A stretch of 64,000 bases of DNA. Origin: Acestrorhynchus altus. Its lineage: Eukaryota > Chordata > Actinopteri > Characiformes > Acestrorhynchidae. The first letter of the stretch is position 1. Every line of letters starts with the position of its first letter. The position numbers and the translations under genes are program-made. The stretch lies in NCBI GenBank assembly GCA_034509495.1, contig CM067525.1, positions 16,989,552 through 17,053,551 on the forward strand. Direction: 5' to 3'. The notes under the pieces were generated by a model, which did no database searches, was not told the origin of the DNA, and saw only the letters and a program-made list of their open reading frames with translations. Positions 44,023 through 55,071 of the stretch are shown piece by piece.

Positions 44023-45078
44023 AGACTGTGGGTGTTATAGACTGTGGGTGTTATAGACTGTGGGTGTTATAGACTGGGGGTGTTATAGACTGGGGGTGTT
44101 ATAGACTGTGGGTGTTATAGAGTGTGGGTGTTATAGACTGTTGGTGTTATAGACTGTGGGTGTTATAGACGGTGGGTGTTATAGACGGTGGGTGTTATAG
44201 ACTGGGGGTGTTATAGACTGTGGGTGTTATAGACTATGGGTGTTATAGACTGGGGGTGTTATAGACTGTGGGTGTTATAGACTGTGGGTGTTATAGACTG
44301 TGGTGTTATAGACTGTGGGTGTTATAGACTGTGGGTGTTATAGACTGTAGGTGTTATAGACTGTGGGTGTTATAGACTGTGGGTGTTATAGACTGTGGGT
44401 GTTATAGACTGTAGCTGTTATAGACGGTGGGTGTTATAGACTGTGGGTGTTATAGACTGTAGCTGTTATAGACGGTGGGTGTTATAGACTATGGGTGTTA
44501 TAGACTATGGGTGTTATAGATTGTGGGTGTTATAGATTGTGGGTGTTATAGATTGTAGGTGTTATAGACTGGGTGTTATAGGCTGTGGGTGTTATAGGCT
44601 GTGGGTGTTATAGACTGTGGGTGTTATAGATTGTAGGTGTTATAGACTGTGGATGTTATAGGCTGTGAGTGTTATAGGCTGTGGGTGTTATAGACTATGG
44701 GTGTTATAGATTGTAGGTGTTATAGACTGTGGGTGTTATAGACTGTGGGTGTTATAGACTGTAGCTGTTATAGACTGTGGGTGTTATAGACTGTGGGTGT
44801 TATAGATTGTGGGTGTTATAGGCTGTGGGTGTTATAGATTGTAGGTGTTATAGACTGGGTGTTATAGGCTGTGGGTGTTATAGGCTGTGGGTGTTATAGA
44901 TTGTAGGTGTTATAGACTGTGGATGTTATAGGCTGTGAGTGTTATAGGCTGTGGGTGTTATAGATTGTAGGTGTTATAGACTGTGGATGTTATAGGCTGT
45001 GAGTGTTATAGACTGTGGGTGTTATAGACTGTGGGTGTTATAGACTGTGGGTGTTATAGACTGTGGGTGTTATAAATA
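44023..45078. repeat. 16-bp minisatellite ACTGTGGGTGTTATAG, about 65 copies
   Basis: Unit ACTGTGGGTGTTATAG with variants ACTGGGGG, ATTGTAGG, GGCTGTGAG, ACGGTGGG. In the second half the variants recur in fixed order (for example ATTGTAGG, ACTGTGGA, GGCTGTGAG) at about 44631, 44896 and 44962, which indicates higher-order duplication. Confidence 0.97.
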
Positions 45079-45109
45079 GTTATGAAGTGTTCATTCTGAT
45101 AAATAATTA

Positions 45110-45425
45110 CTGGAACATGGTTCCCTTCACGGCAGTGTTTGTTTCTCTCTCTCTGCTGGCCGAGGGTCAAGGAGCGAGTGGATTGATTGTGTTTGTGTGA
45201 AAGCAAACAAAAACTGTTCTCCATCAGGTCCTCTGGTGGACGCCGGACACCAAGCAGCTGCTCCAGCATCGCCCGGCCTTTCTGCACCGGTCTGGAAAAA
45301 TCGATACGGCCGACCAGGAACACTTAACAGAGCTTCACTCTTTCTTTCCTCCCGTGGACGGACGCGAGCAGCTGGGAGTGGATGTTTTCATCCCATTTCA
45401 ACACGACAACATCAATTAAGTGGAG
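45110..45425. other. Complex, exon-like island of unknown nature
   Basis: Non-repetitive sequence between two arrays. On the plus strand a frame is open for about 70 codons from about 45203 to a TAA at 45417-45419; it contains VLWWTPDTKQLLQHRPAFLH and ELHSFFPPVDGREQLGVDVF, after an acceptor-like TTCTCCATCAG. The minus strand also has an open frame (VFLVGRIDFSRPVQKGRAML). I recognise neither product. Because several frames are open, a conserved non-coding element is as likely as an exon. Confidence 0.3.
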
Positions 45426-45546
45426 ATGGGAATCAATAAGGAGCGTTTTCAGTGGAAATGGAAGAACAGCAGCAGCACGAAACTCCTGGAGAACCGAGCT
45501 TTCCAAATAAACAAGCATCAGACCACACTTTTCTGCTTTTATCTCG

Positions 45547-45597
<51 letters not shown>

Positions 45598-45640
45598 TCC
45601 CCCCTCTCTCTCTCCCTCTCTCTCGCCTTCCTTGTCCTCC
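45547..45640. repeat. (CT)n microsatellite with C-rich end
   Basis: About 22 pure CT repeats followed by CCCTCTCC variants. Confidence 0.95.
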
Positions 45641-45879
45641 ATCTCCCCACTGTTCCACCATCCTTTTCTCATGTCTCCCGAGTCCGTCCCTGACCTCAGT
45701 TTAAACTCAGTGTTGTGATGGCCAGTCTTATTTACTGTATATTTACTGCTGTAAAGGTTTTTTGAAGGTGTTGTTACACTGACAAGGTTGTTACACATGT
45801 CATGCTGCCTACACTAATGTTATAGGCATCGCAAATACGGCTAAGAGCTAACAGCGTCGGGGTACGCAGAGGGTATTGT

Positions 45880-46232
45880 GGGTGTTCTGAGGGTGTTGTG
45901 TTGAGAATGTTCTGAGGGTATTGTTGGGTATTGTTTTGAGGGATTTGCTCTGAGGACGTGGTTCTGAGGGTATTGCTCTGAGGACGTGGTTCTGAGGGTA
46001 TTGCTCTGAGGACGTGGTTCTGAGGGATTTGCTCTGAGGACGTGGTTCTGAGGGTATTGCTCTGAGGACGGGGTTCTGAGGGTGTTGTGTTGAGAATGTT
46101 CTGAGCATGTTGTTCTGAGGGTGTTGTTTTGAGGGTGTTCTCAATGTATTGTTGTGAGAGGGTTGTTTTGAGGATATTCTGAGGGTGTTGTTTTGAGGGA
46201 TTTGCTCTGAGGACGGGGTTCTGAGGGTGTTA
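45880..46232. repeat. Minisatellite TTCTGAGGGTATTGCTCTGA
   Basis: About 11 copies of a 30-bp unit TTCTGAGGGTATTGCTCTGA plus GGACGTGG, flanked by shorter TTGTTTTGAGGGTGTTC units. Confidence 0.92.
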
Positions 46233-47095
46233 TACAGGTACTAGTGCCTATATTTCTACTTTCCAAAGTATTGCAAACACTGCAACACAGGACTTCACCG
46301 ACAAGCTACTGATACGACTGCTACACTGAAAGTCCTACAGCAGGTAAATGACCTGAAACTAGGTTTGTAAAGGATGGAAATAGGAGCGGGATGGGAGCAC
46401 CGGTGTCATTAGCGTATCCACAGGCACAGTAGCGCTACATCTTTCAGGCAGAGTTAATGAGTCTGGCTGGAGTCTCCTCACCCTCTCTCTCGGTGACGGT
46501 GGACGCAAAGCCACGGCGCTTTTCAACAGAGGGCTTAGTGGAGGAGCAGGTTCTCTCTCAGAGCGACTTGTAAGGAAGCAGAGTCCAGACTAATGGATTC
46601 GGGCTTTCGGGGAGAGACAGGCCTGCTCCTCTACCTCATAATTATCTGCCCATCGTTTGTCTCTTTCTTCCTCACCCTGCATCTCCCTCTCTCTCGCTCC
46701 CTCTCTCGTCCGCCGGGACGCCTCTTCTCTCATCTATCTTCTTCTCGCATACATTACGGCCAGTGCAGCGAGGTTGTCATGGCGTTGGCCAGGCTGCGGT
46801 TGCCGTTGGGACCAGCTCCTGTCTGTGGGACGTGGCAGCAGGTGAGCGTTGAGTGACAGCGAGCCCAGCCGGACGAGACCCCCACACACACACACCCTTC
46901 AGAGAGAGAAAGGGAGAGAGAGAGAGAGGTGAATGAAGGAAGCCGATAAACAACAGATGTTTCCACATGGGAGAGAAAAAGAGAGAAAGTCTGCAGTCAG
47001 AGCAACGCACTGTAGCATTCCGGCACTAAAACCCCTAAAAAATCATTCGAAAACCTTTAGAGAAGTTTAGAAAATAAACACTGGAAACCATTGCG
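46233..47095. other. Unique stretch with a weak exon-like segment
   Basis: At 46779-46841 a short frame MALARLRLPLGPAPVCGTWQ ends in CAG|GTGAGCG. It has an ATG and a good donor but no recognisable product or downstream partner exon. The rest contains CT- and GA-rich runs. Confidence 0.3.
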
Positions 47096-47222
47096 CCCCC
47101 TACACTTCCTGTAGTGTATTACAGTCTGTCAGAATGAGCGTGTGGATCATATGAACATTATAGAGCGTTATAGAGCGCCCCCTACGCTTCCTGTAGTGTA
47201 TTACAGTCTGTCAGAATGAGGT
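47096..47222. repeat. Minisatellite family A, inverted outlier
   Basis: Two copies of CTACACTTCCTGTAGTGTAT, TACAGTCTGTCAGAATGAG and ATCATATGAACATTATAGAG, the reverse complement of the HPF1-intron arrays about 42 kb away. Confidence 0.92.
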
Positions 47223-47391
47223 ACATCCGGCAGTGGGTGATCTACATCCCCAGTAGAGTTAGAAGTGGGTGGGGCTAAAGTATAAGCGGTCACTACACTC
47301 TAAAAACCCAAACCTATAATCACAACACTGCTCTCCTCTCTGGGAAACATTTAGCTGAGCTTTTAGTGGTGTGTGTATGTAGTGAATGTGT

Positions 47392-47422
<31 letters not shown>

Positions 47423-47523
47423 GGGCGGTGTGTTTGATGGTTATTATGAAGCTGTTTTCACTTTAACATGATAAACACTAAAACACTCTATCACTTTACA
47501 AGCACTCGGGAGACCAGCCTTCG

Positions 47524-47524
<1 letters not shown>

Positions 47525-47577
<53 letters not shown>

Positions 47578-47694
47578 CCCCTGAAGGTACTGATCTATAA
47601 TTCAGCAGAGGGAGTGTATTAATAAGAGCAGTGAGGATTTCTTTACTACTGTCTCTATTGTGCTCACTGTGTATGTGCATGTTAGTGCCACTGC

Positions 47695-47746
<52 letters not shown>

Positions 47747-47747
47747 T
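47525..47747. repeat. Two (TG)n microsatellites
   Basis: Runs at about 47525-47575 and 47697-47744, separated by unique sequence. Confidence 0.95.
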
Positions 47748-47824
47748 GTAGGTATCTGTTTGTGTGTGTGTGTGCATGTGTGTGTGTATGTGTTTATTGG
47801 AGCGCCACCCCCTCTGTCGCCATT

Positions 47825-47985
47825 TCCCATCCATTTTGGAGCATTTTTGTTGGTCCGTTCGTAACGCATAATCATTTTGGAGAATTCTTATTGGTCCATC
47901 CATCATTAATCATCATTTCGGAGCATTTCTATTGGTTCATCCATCATGAGTCATCATTTTTGAAGTGTTTCTATTGGTTTATTCT
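47825..47985. repeat. 43-bp repeat with ATTGG in each unit
   Basis: Four copies of CATTTTGGAGCATTTCTATT plus GGTCCATCCATCATGA-like sequence. Confidence 0.85.
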
Positions 47986-48354
47986 TTATGAAAGTCCGAA
48001 ACACTATGAAGAATAACATTATGTAGGAAAATCAAACACAGCCACTTCAGTATTCAGTTCAGTATGAATTTTTATCGCCTATTAATTAAGTCCAGTTCAC
48101 ACACGCCGAACTATGAAGTCTCTTCATGTAAGAAAGATATGAGGGTTTCAGTGTGGGCTTCTTCTTCTGCACTTAAATTATTTCTCAGCTCTGCTGTTAC
48201 AGGTCCAGACCACAGCCGGAGCTGAAGAGGGAATGAGACGGATCACAAAGATCTCTGGACAGAGTCTGAGAAGCCCTGAGAAAAGACTGTGGGCTGTCTG
48301 GTGATCTGGGATGCAGAAGGAGCTGCAGCTGCATTTATCCCGACAATCTGCATG

Positions 48355-49240
48355 GATTTGAGCTGGGATTCAGTGGGAATAGTTTGGGATGGATAGTGAA
48401 GGGATAAGGAAGGTGTAGAGATGAACATGGGGAAAAAAACGAGCTGTATATGTTCTGACAATCACAGGGGTTCTGAAGCCTAGCTGGAATCGTTGGGTGA
48501 AAGGCAGGAATATCCCCTGAACGGGCACCAGTCCATCACACGGCATGGCGATGAGATGGTGCGGAACCGTGGAACAGGCTCTGCCGACACACTGAACACA
48601 GCTTAAATGCACCACACCTGGGGCCAATCAGGACAACCAGCCCCGGTCGATGAATAAAAAGCCTCAGTTTGGGCTTCACGGGAGGGGAGCAGGAAGGACG
48701 TGGCAGATCGAAAACCCAAATAGAGACAGACAGTGCAGACTTTAGCAGCACTGCAAAAGACGGGTATGTACACGGGACGTAGAGTAACGGGAATGGGATA
48801 CTCAGAGGAAGGTTACGGTTAAACTAGTTCTAATTAGGATTGAGGGGACAGCTTGGTATTGGAACGGCAAGGTGTTGGAATGAATGGAGACACGGTTGTA
48901 AAGAACAAGAAAATGAGTTGGAATAAAGTGATAAACAGGGAAAAATGGACTGAACCCGGAAGGGTTAGGACGAATTAGTGAATAGTTTAGAATGGATTCT
49001 GGAGGGCTAAAGATAAACAGGAAAGCTCAGGCTTATGATGACTTGGGAATAGTTTTGGATGGATAGTGAAGGAGAACAGGGAAGGGTTAGGATGAACTGG
49101 GAATAGTTTGGAATGGATCGTAAAAGGGTAAGGATGAAAAGATGCACAGAAGAAAGGTGGACAGGAAAAATGTAATGAAGAAGGAAGGGTTAGGATGAAC
49201 TGGGAATTCTTTGGGATGGACAGTGAAGGGGTTGTTTAGA
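48355..49240. repeat. Interrupted GGGTTAGGATGAACTGGGAA repeat with a LINE/SINE-like insert
   Basis: GGGTTAGGATGAACTGGGAA and TAGTTTGGGATGGATAGTGA recur at 48375, 48960, 49050, 49090 and 49190. At about 48478-48545 the phrase TGGAATCGTTGGGTGAAAGG...ACCAGTCCATCAC resembles a common fish interspersed repeat. Confidence 0.6.
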
Positions 49241-49529
49241 TAGAAGTGTGTTAGGCCTTAAACAGGCTACAGTTGGGTTCAGGCTTATAACTGGGATCAA
49301 GTCAGGTGAGACTGGAGACATGGGGAGAATTTTCTCAGGATGCGTTGGGATTGGGATCGGAATGTCAGGCCGGGTTAAAGCTGCAGTTAGACTGTTCTCC
49401 GTTATTTATCTGGAGAAAGGTATTGATTGGATGCTGTAATGGAAATGTCAGTGCTGTCTCAGCCAATGAGGAGATGACCTTGCTTATTCTGGATCTTCCC
49501 TCCCCTCAGCTTAAGAGGCCTAGACAGAG

Positions 49530-49606
<77 letters not shown>

Positions 49607-49687
49607 ATTGGCAGATGGGCAGACAGGCCTTTTCTTCAGTGTAGTTATCAGCTCAGGGGAAAATTGGTATTTATAATCATTTGGGGG

Positions 49688-49739
<52 letters not shown>

Positions 49740-49862
49740 ACAGACAGCGAGAGAGAGAGAATTGCATTTCCTCTGCCGCTCACAATAACAATAATCAGCT
49801 CTCAGCAGCAGTGAGTGTTCACTCTCTCTCTCTCTCTCTCTATCTCTTTTTCTCTCTCCCTT

Positions 49863-49914
<52 letters not shown>

Positions 49915-49960
49915 AGGGCTATTGATTGTGCTGTTTTTCTGGCTCTTTCTATAATGTAGA

Positions 49961-50002
<42 letters not shown>
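49530..50002. repeat. Cluster of (TG)n, (CA)n and (CT)n microsatellites
   Basis: (TG)n 49530-49604, (CA)n 49690-49742, (CT)n about 49819-49912, (CA)n 49961-50000, followed by CTA triplets to 50032. Confidence 0.95.
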
Positions 50003-50155
50003 CTACTACTACTACTACAACTACTACTACTACTTTCTCTGTTATTATTCCCACTTTCTCTCCAGGCCCCGCCCACTAATGTGCTCTGTTTGTGCTGTTG
50101 CTTGGTTGGACAAACTCCCATTCAACCCTAATGATTCTCCATCAGAGAGAGAGAC

Positions 50156-50205
<50 letters not shown>

Positions 50206-50289
50206 CACATAATTACAGGTGGGAAGTTAAAGCTTTGGTTCCAAGCAGATGTTCCCGTTTCCCACAATCCTCGGCAGCGTTCAGGGTGT

Positions 50290-50320
50290 AATTATGCAAA
50301 TGAGCGAGGTAATGAGTATG
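50290..50320. promoter_or_regulatory. Octamer/homeodomain composite GTAATTATGCAAATGAGCGA
   Basis: TAATTATGCAAAT joins a homeodomain core to a perfect ATGCAAAT octamer in non-repetitive sequence (50220-50420). It is a candidate enhancer core. Confidence 0.35.
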
Positions 50321-50519
50321 TTAACGAACTATGGTGCCCTGTTTCCACGGAGACAGCTAGAGGACGCTACGGCAGGTGCTGGAGTTTGGGAGTTGGCTTT
50401 TGCGTGGCGAGCAGGGGTTATACACCGTTAACACCGAACCAGAACCAACTATGAACAATGCTTTCGCAGAACCTCTTTAACTCTATTTACATTGTATTCA
50501 TACTCTACACCGGAGCAGG

Positions 50520-50960
50520 TGTTTTGTAGATGGTGGACCACAGCAGAGCTGCTGGAGTGCTTAAACCTCTCAGTATCACTACTGGACTGAGAACAGTCCA
50601 CCAACCAGAAACGTCCAGCTCAGTGTCCTTCATCTCTACAAGGTGGAGACACTCGGTAGGAGTGTCTAATAGTGGACACAGTGTTTAAACACTCCAGCAG
50701 CACTGATCCACTTGTACCAGCGCAACACACACTAACACACCACCACCATGTCAGTGTGACTGCAGTGCTGAGAATGACCCACCACCATCATAATATCTGC
50801 TCTGTGGTGGTCCTGTGGGGTCCTGATCATTGAAGATCAGGGTGAAAAGAGGTGAATGAAGCCTGCAGAGAAACAGATGAACTACGGTCTGGAATTATAG
50901 AACCACAACGTGCTGCTGTGTGATCAGAGGAGCTGATAGAGTGGACAGTGATCCTGTGCG
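50520..50960 (+). mobile_element. Dispersed SINE/MITE-like element, copy 3 (longest)
   Basis: Shares ACCACCACCATGTCAGTGTG and CTGCTCTGTGGTGGTCCTGT-type sequence with copies 1 and 2 and continues further (CCTGATCATTGAAGATCAGG). All three copies face the same way. Confidence 0.72.
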
Positions 50961-50989
50961 TCCTGTAAAGGGGGCGATACGAGTGCAGA

Positions 50990-51575
50990 CGAGGGTCAGT
51001 CTCAGTGCATTTTCCTGTTAAGTACCTAATACAATATGACATCACTGTTCCGAAGCTTTAAAATCATGACATGGCAGAATTGAGCGTTTTTAATTGTGTT
51101 CTCATTAAAAAACGCTTTTGTCTGTAAACCCAGGTTTCCTCAAGTGTAACGAGACTACAGAGGGCTTTTAGTTTGGAAAGAGTGAGCGAGGTATTGCATC
51201 ATAACGAAGACCCCAAGTGATCTTCACACTAATTATAAAGCTAAGTGAGGCGCCTGATGAGCTGCGGGGTAATTAGATGCAAACGTCGTTCCGTGAGTTC
51301 CAGGTTGCTTCGCTGATGACGGCTGCAGCAAGTTCGCTTCCTGACGTTTGTGTGCAGGTGGGCAGATAAAGGTGATCTAACGTTTGTAATTCCGGAGAAG
51401 CTTGTGAAGCTGAACGTCTGAAAATGAGCCCTAATCAGACCTGCTCCGCCCAAGCAACGCAGGTGAAAACGAAGTAAACATGGTAATGAGGAGGCCGGAG
51501 TGCGTGGAACAGTGCAGGGTGTTCAATTAAAGCTCTGTAAGGTCCAGCTCGAGAATATCCCCAACTGGACCAATT
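50990..51575. promoter_or_regulatory. Tandem-duplicated putative regulatory element, copy 1
   Basis: It aligns with 52055-52490 over about 450 bases. Blocks such as GGTATTGCATCATAA, GAAGACCCCAA, TTTCCTCAAGTGTAAC and GGTAATTAGATGCAAACG (GCTAATTAGATGTAAACG in copy 2) are nearly identical while the sequence between has diverged. Confidence 0.6.
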
Positions 51576-51792
51576 ATAAATGGAAAACACTCCAAACGAA
51601 TCTTCTTTTCTTTGCTCTTTGTCACGAAGGTCGTAAGTTCATCCATGAGGGACGTCTCCCGTTCAAACCACACTCATATTTCAATCAGTGACCGGTCTCC
51701 TCATGCTAACACTGTTGTCCTGAAAGCGTCCTGCTTATGAGGACTGAAAAGAACAGAGTACTGATTCATTGTTTGTAAAGATGAGATTTGTA

Positions 51793-52013
51793 GTCTGTAT
51801 GCAGGTTGAGCGTCAGCCCCGCCCCCTCTCTCTGATCAGTCAGAGTCTGTATGCAGGTTGAGCATCAGCCCCGCCCCCTCTCTCTGATCAGTCAGAGTCT
51901 GTATGCAGGTTGAGCATCAGCCCCGCCCCCTCTCTCTGATCAGTCAGAGTCTGTATGCAGGTTGAGCATCAGCCCCGCCCCCTCTCTCTGATCAGTCAGA
52001 GTCTGTATGCGGG
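51793..52013. repeat. Minisatellite family B, 52-bp unit, 4.3 copies
   Basis: Near-perfect 52-bp units (anchors at 51793, 51845, 51897) with GTCTGTATGCAGGTTGAGCA, GCCCCGCCCCC (a GC box) and CTGATCAGTCAGA. More copies at 52766-52860 and an inverted one at 22571-22662. Confidence 0.95.
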
Positions 52014-52054
52014 TTTTCGACCAGTTTAGATCATTAATGATGGACAGCAGAACC

Positions 52055-52500
52055 TGGGTCAGTGCACTTTCCTGTTAAATAACGTAGACGGTACATGGCT
52101 TCGCCGCTCAGACAGATTAAAGTCATGATGTTGGACAATGCAGCCGTTTTTTGTGTTCTAATTAAAAAACATTTGGCTCTAATCTCAGATTTCCTCAAGT
52201 GTAACACAGCTACAAAAGAAGTTTAATTCGGAAAGAGTGGGCAAGGTATTGCATCATAATGAAGACCCCAATTGATCCTTCCTCTGCACTTCCAATTACA
52301 AAGCTAAGAGAGGAGCTTGATGAGCTCTGGGCTAATTAGATGTAAACGATGTTCTGGGAGATTTGCGTTCCTTCGCTGACGGCGGCAGCAGTGTGTTCGG
52401 TTCTTGGTGTTTGTAGCTGCGCTGAGGTGTGTGGTCGGTCTGACGATGACTTTGATAAGGTCCAGTTCGTGAAAATGTCCTCAAGACAAGGTCTGGACCA
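52055..52500. promoter_or_regulatory. Tandem-duplicated putative regulatory element, copy 2
   Basis: Counterpart of 50990-51575, with the same block order: TTTCCTGTTAAAT, ATTAAAAAACAT, TTCCTCAAGTGTAAC, GGTATTGCATCATAATGAAG, GCTAATTAGATG. A third, truncated copy begins at about 52970 (TATTTTCCTGTTTAATAATA). Confidence 0.6.
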
Positions 52501-52765
52501 TCTTAATTAATGTCTTGGATATTGACGTAGGGAAGTTTGTAGATAACTTAGAGACTTTGTGCAATTCAGAGGGGGTGGGTCCACATGGGTCCATTCAAAA
52601 TGGGGGTCCCTGTGCTTGTTTTGTTTGTCCATTCAAAAGGGGGGGGCAGGCTTGTTTCATCCTTGCAAAAAAGGGGTGGGGTTGCTTGTTTTGCCCATTC
52701 AAATTAGGAGTGGTCGGAGGGGTCTAGTACTGCCCCTAAAGTTACCCAACATCTGGGTCAGTGAT

Positions 52766-52860
52766 GTCATCAGCCCCGCCCCCTCTCTCTGATCAGTCAG
52801 AGTCTGTATGCAGGTTGATCATCAGCCCCGCCCCCTCTCTCTGATCAGTCAGAGTCTGTT
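52766..52860. repeat. Minisatellite family B, second block
   Basis: About 1.8 copies of the 52-bp unit, at the same relative place after copy 2 of the duplicated element as the first block is after copy 1. Confidence 0.9.
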
Positions 52861-53040
52861 GAGTGTTATGAGAACTTCCATTCATATTTGAATCATCCGT
52901 CCTTTTTATAATGTCTCTGGTTTCATGGATCACAACATTACCTGCAGTTTCAATTATCTGGACAGCAGAACGCTGGTCAGTCTCAGTGTATTTTCCTGTT
53001 TAATAATATAAACAATACATGACATGACTGCATTTCATGA

Positions 53041-53540
53041 TTCAAGCCCACTGACTTTAAAGAAAAGAGGTAGGGAGTCCAGCTGGAGTCCGAGACGTGG
53101 ACGTTTAAACTGGAGTGGCCCTATTATCATCCGAACCTGCCCAGTTAACACCTCCACCTTCCTGTTTGGGTTGTAATGTTCTCTGCCCTGCTTGTGCACC
53201 TGAGCCTGGCATATCGCCTTGGCTTGCCTCGCCTCGCCTCCCTTTCTACATGAACGCGGAGTACTTTCAGAGACAGAGAAAAACAGGAGTGCCGAAATGG
53301 CCGTGACTCGCAGTGCTGCGGCTAATGGAGGCGCTTTATTCGTCCCTCTAGTCCGAGGCAGGGTCACAGCGACTCTGACTCAAAGTGTGGTTTAAAGCAG
53401 GTGGAATAAAAGGAACGAGGCACTTAAAAAAAATCGTCCCTTGGATGGCTGATGGCTTTCCTGAACACTCGGTTTTACATGGTGAGAGAATAGAATAGAG
53501 AGAAGGAAAGACAGAATAAAAGTGGAGAGAGAGAGACAGA
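53041..53540. other. Complex unique sequence, possible conserved element
   Basis: Non-repetitive apart from CTCGCCTCGCC near 53228. No exon recognised. Confidence 0.35.
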
Positions 53541-53647
53541 GGGGTGCAGTGTGTGCAACACTTCATCAACACAAATGGAGGAGAAAAAAATATGCTTTTA
53601 CCATTTCAGCCGAACACTGAAAGACTGAAAAAGCATTACCATCACTT

Positions 53648-53652
<5 letters not shown>

Positions 53653-53707
<55 letters not shown>

Positions 53708-53804
53708 TCTCTCTCTCTCTCACTCTCTCTCTCTCTCTCTGCACTGGTTCATTTTGCTATTTGTCTTGTGGACGAACACAGAGTGTGTGCAGATGTTTCA
53801 CTTT

Positions 53805-53837
<33 letters not shown>

Positions 53838-53840
53838 CAC
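53653..53840. repeat. (CT)n runs and a (GA)n run
   Basis: (CT)n from 53653 to 53740 with interruptions, then (GA)n at 53812-53837. Confidence 0.93.
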
Positions 53841-54132
53841 AATTGAGAGAAATGGTAGAGAGAAGGGGAAACCGTGGGACAGAGAATCTTAGTAAGAGAG
53901 ATAATGGTAGAGTGTGAGAGAACGGTAGAGAGAGGGAGAGAGAGGTCATGCTGGAAGCCCATGCCAGGTGTTGACCCTAGTTAGAACATGTGGGTGGAGA
54001 TACCACAGATACCACCTTCAGACGTCTGTAGAGGAACTGTTCGGTGGTTGGAGGAAGAACAGTATATTAAGCATTATCATCATGTTTTGGCTCATTAATA
54101 TTGTACTATTTAGAGTTATAGCTGTACATATC

Positions 54133-54134
<2 letters not shown>

Positions 54135-54170
<36 letters not shown>

Positions 54171-54345
54171 TCTGTGTGTGTGTGCGTGTGTGTGCGTGTG
54201 CGTGTGCGTGTGTGTCTGTGTTTGTGTGGTTTTGACCTTGACCACCTCTCACCTATAATGGATGGATTTGTTCTCCCAGGTCACCAGGGGAACATAATGG
54301 CCCTCAGTGACCACATCACACACACACACACACACACACACAGCC
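54135..54345. repeat. (TG)n with CGTG interruptions, then (CA)n
   Basis: (TG)n 54135-54228 with GTGCG interruptions; (CA)n at about 54317-54342. A (CT)n run follows at 54470-54515. Confidence 0.93.
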
Positions 54346-54467
54346 TCTCTGTAGTGTGTATAATTGCACGGTTGGGCTGTGAGAGCGTGTGTAAATGGAT
54401 GTTTCTCTCTTCATCCATTTCCAGGAACATGCCCAGTGGACAGTCGTCCGTCTAACAGCTCTAACAG

Positions 54468-54515
<48 letters not shown>

Positions 54516-54672
54516 TCTCTCTGATCGAGTTTCTGCTGCTCACTCCAGCGTGCCCCTCCTGAACGTAAAGCATTATCAGGTGGTTAAGGTGTGTATGACC
54601 TGTTGAAATCAGGCTGAGGAGTGTGAATGGGAATGCTAGACTCCGGGTCTGGTTCAGGTTTAGTGTCTCTCC

Positions 54673-55071
54673 ATGAAACACGATGTACGTTCTCCACTAA
54701 TCGCTGTTTATCTGGGAACAACCTGGGTCGCCAACTCCATCCTCCATTCAGAACGGGATTGCTGGCTCAACCCTAGGTCCTGGGTCCCCTCTGTAGGCCT
54801 GTTCCATCAACGTGGATCAGGTTCCGTTACAGTTGTTGAACCTAATTTTGACGTCCGAACTGAACCAGTTCAAGAACCGGGTTGGTGGCAAAGGCCTAAT
54901 GGAGTCCCCAGTTCAACCGTTCATCCCATAATGCAGATCTCCAGATGCAATCTGAATGGCCTCCTGGAGGTCCCGCCTGTCATTCCAGACGTGGAATTTG
55001 CTTCGGCTACTGGTTGCTTAGAAAAGCCGAAGCCACTCCGGCTCTTTGCAGGTAAGATCGGACCCCCCTGA
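54673..55071 (+). other. 132-codon open frame, unassigned
   Basis: Starting at 54673, this is the longest frame in the right half that is not made of a tandem repeat. Composition is ordinary (MKHDVRSPLIAVYLGTTWVA, ISRCNLNGLLEVPPVIPDVE). It ends TTTGCAG|GTAAGATC, a good donor, 19 bases before the stop. I recognise no domain, signal peptide or partner exon. Confidence 0.2.

Noticed and set aside
46779..46841. Short start exon MALARLRLPLGPAPVCGTWQ with a donor
   Set aside because: Too short and without a partner exon; not strong enough to call a gene.
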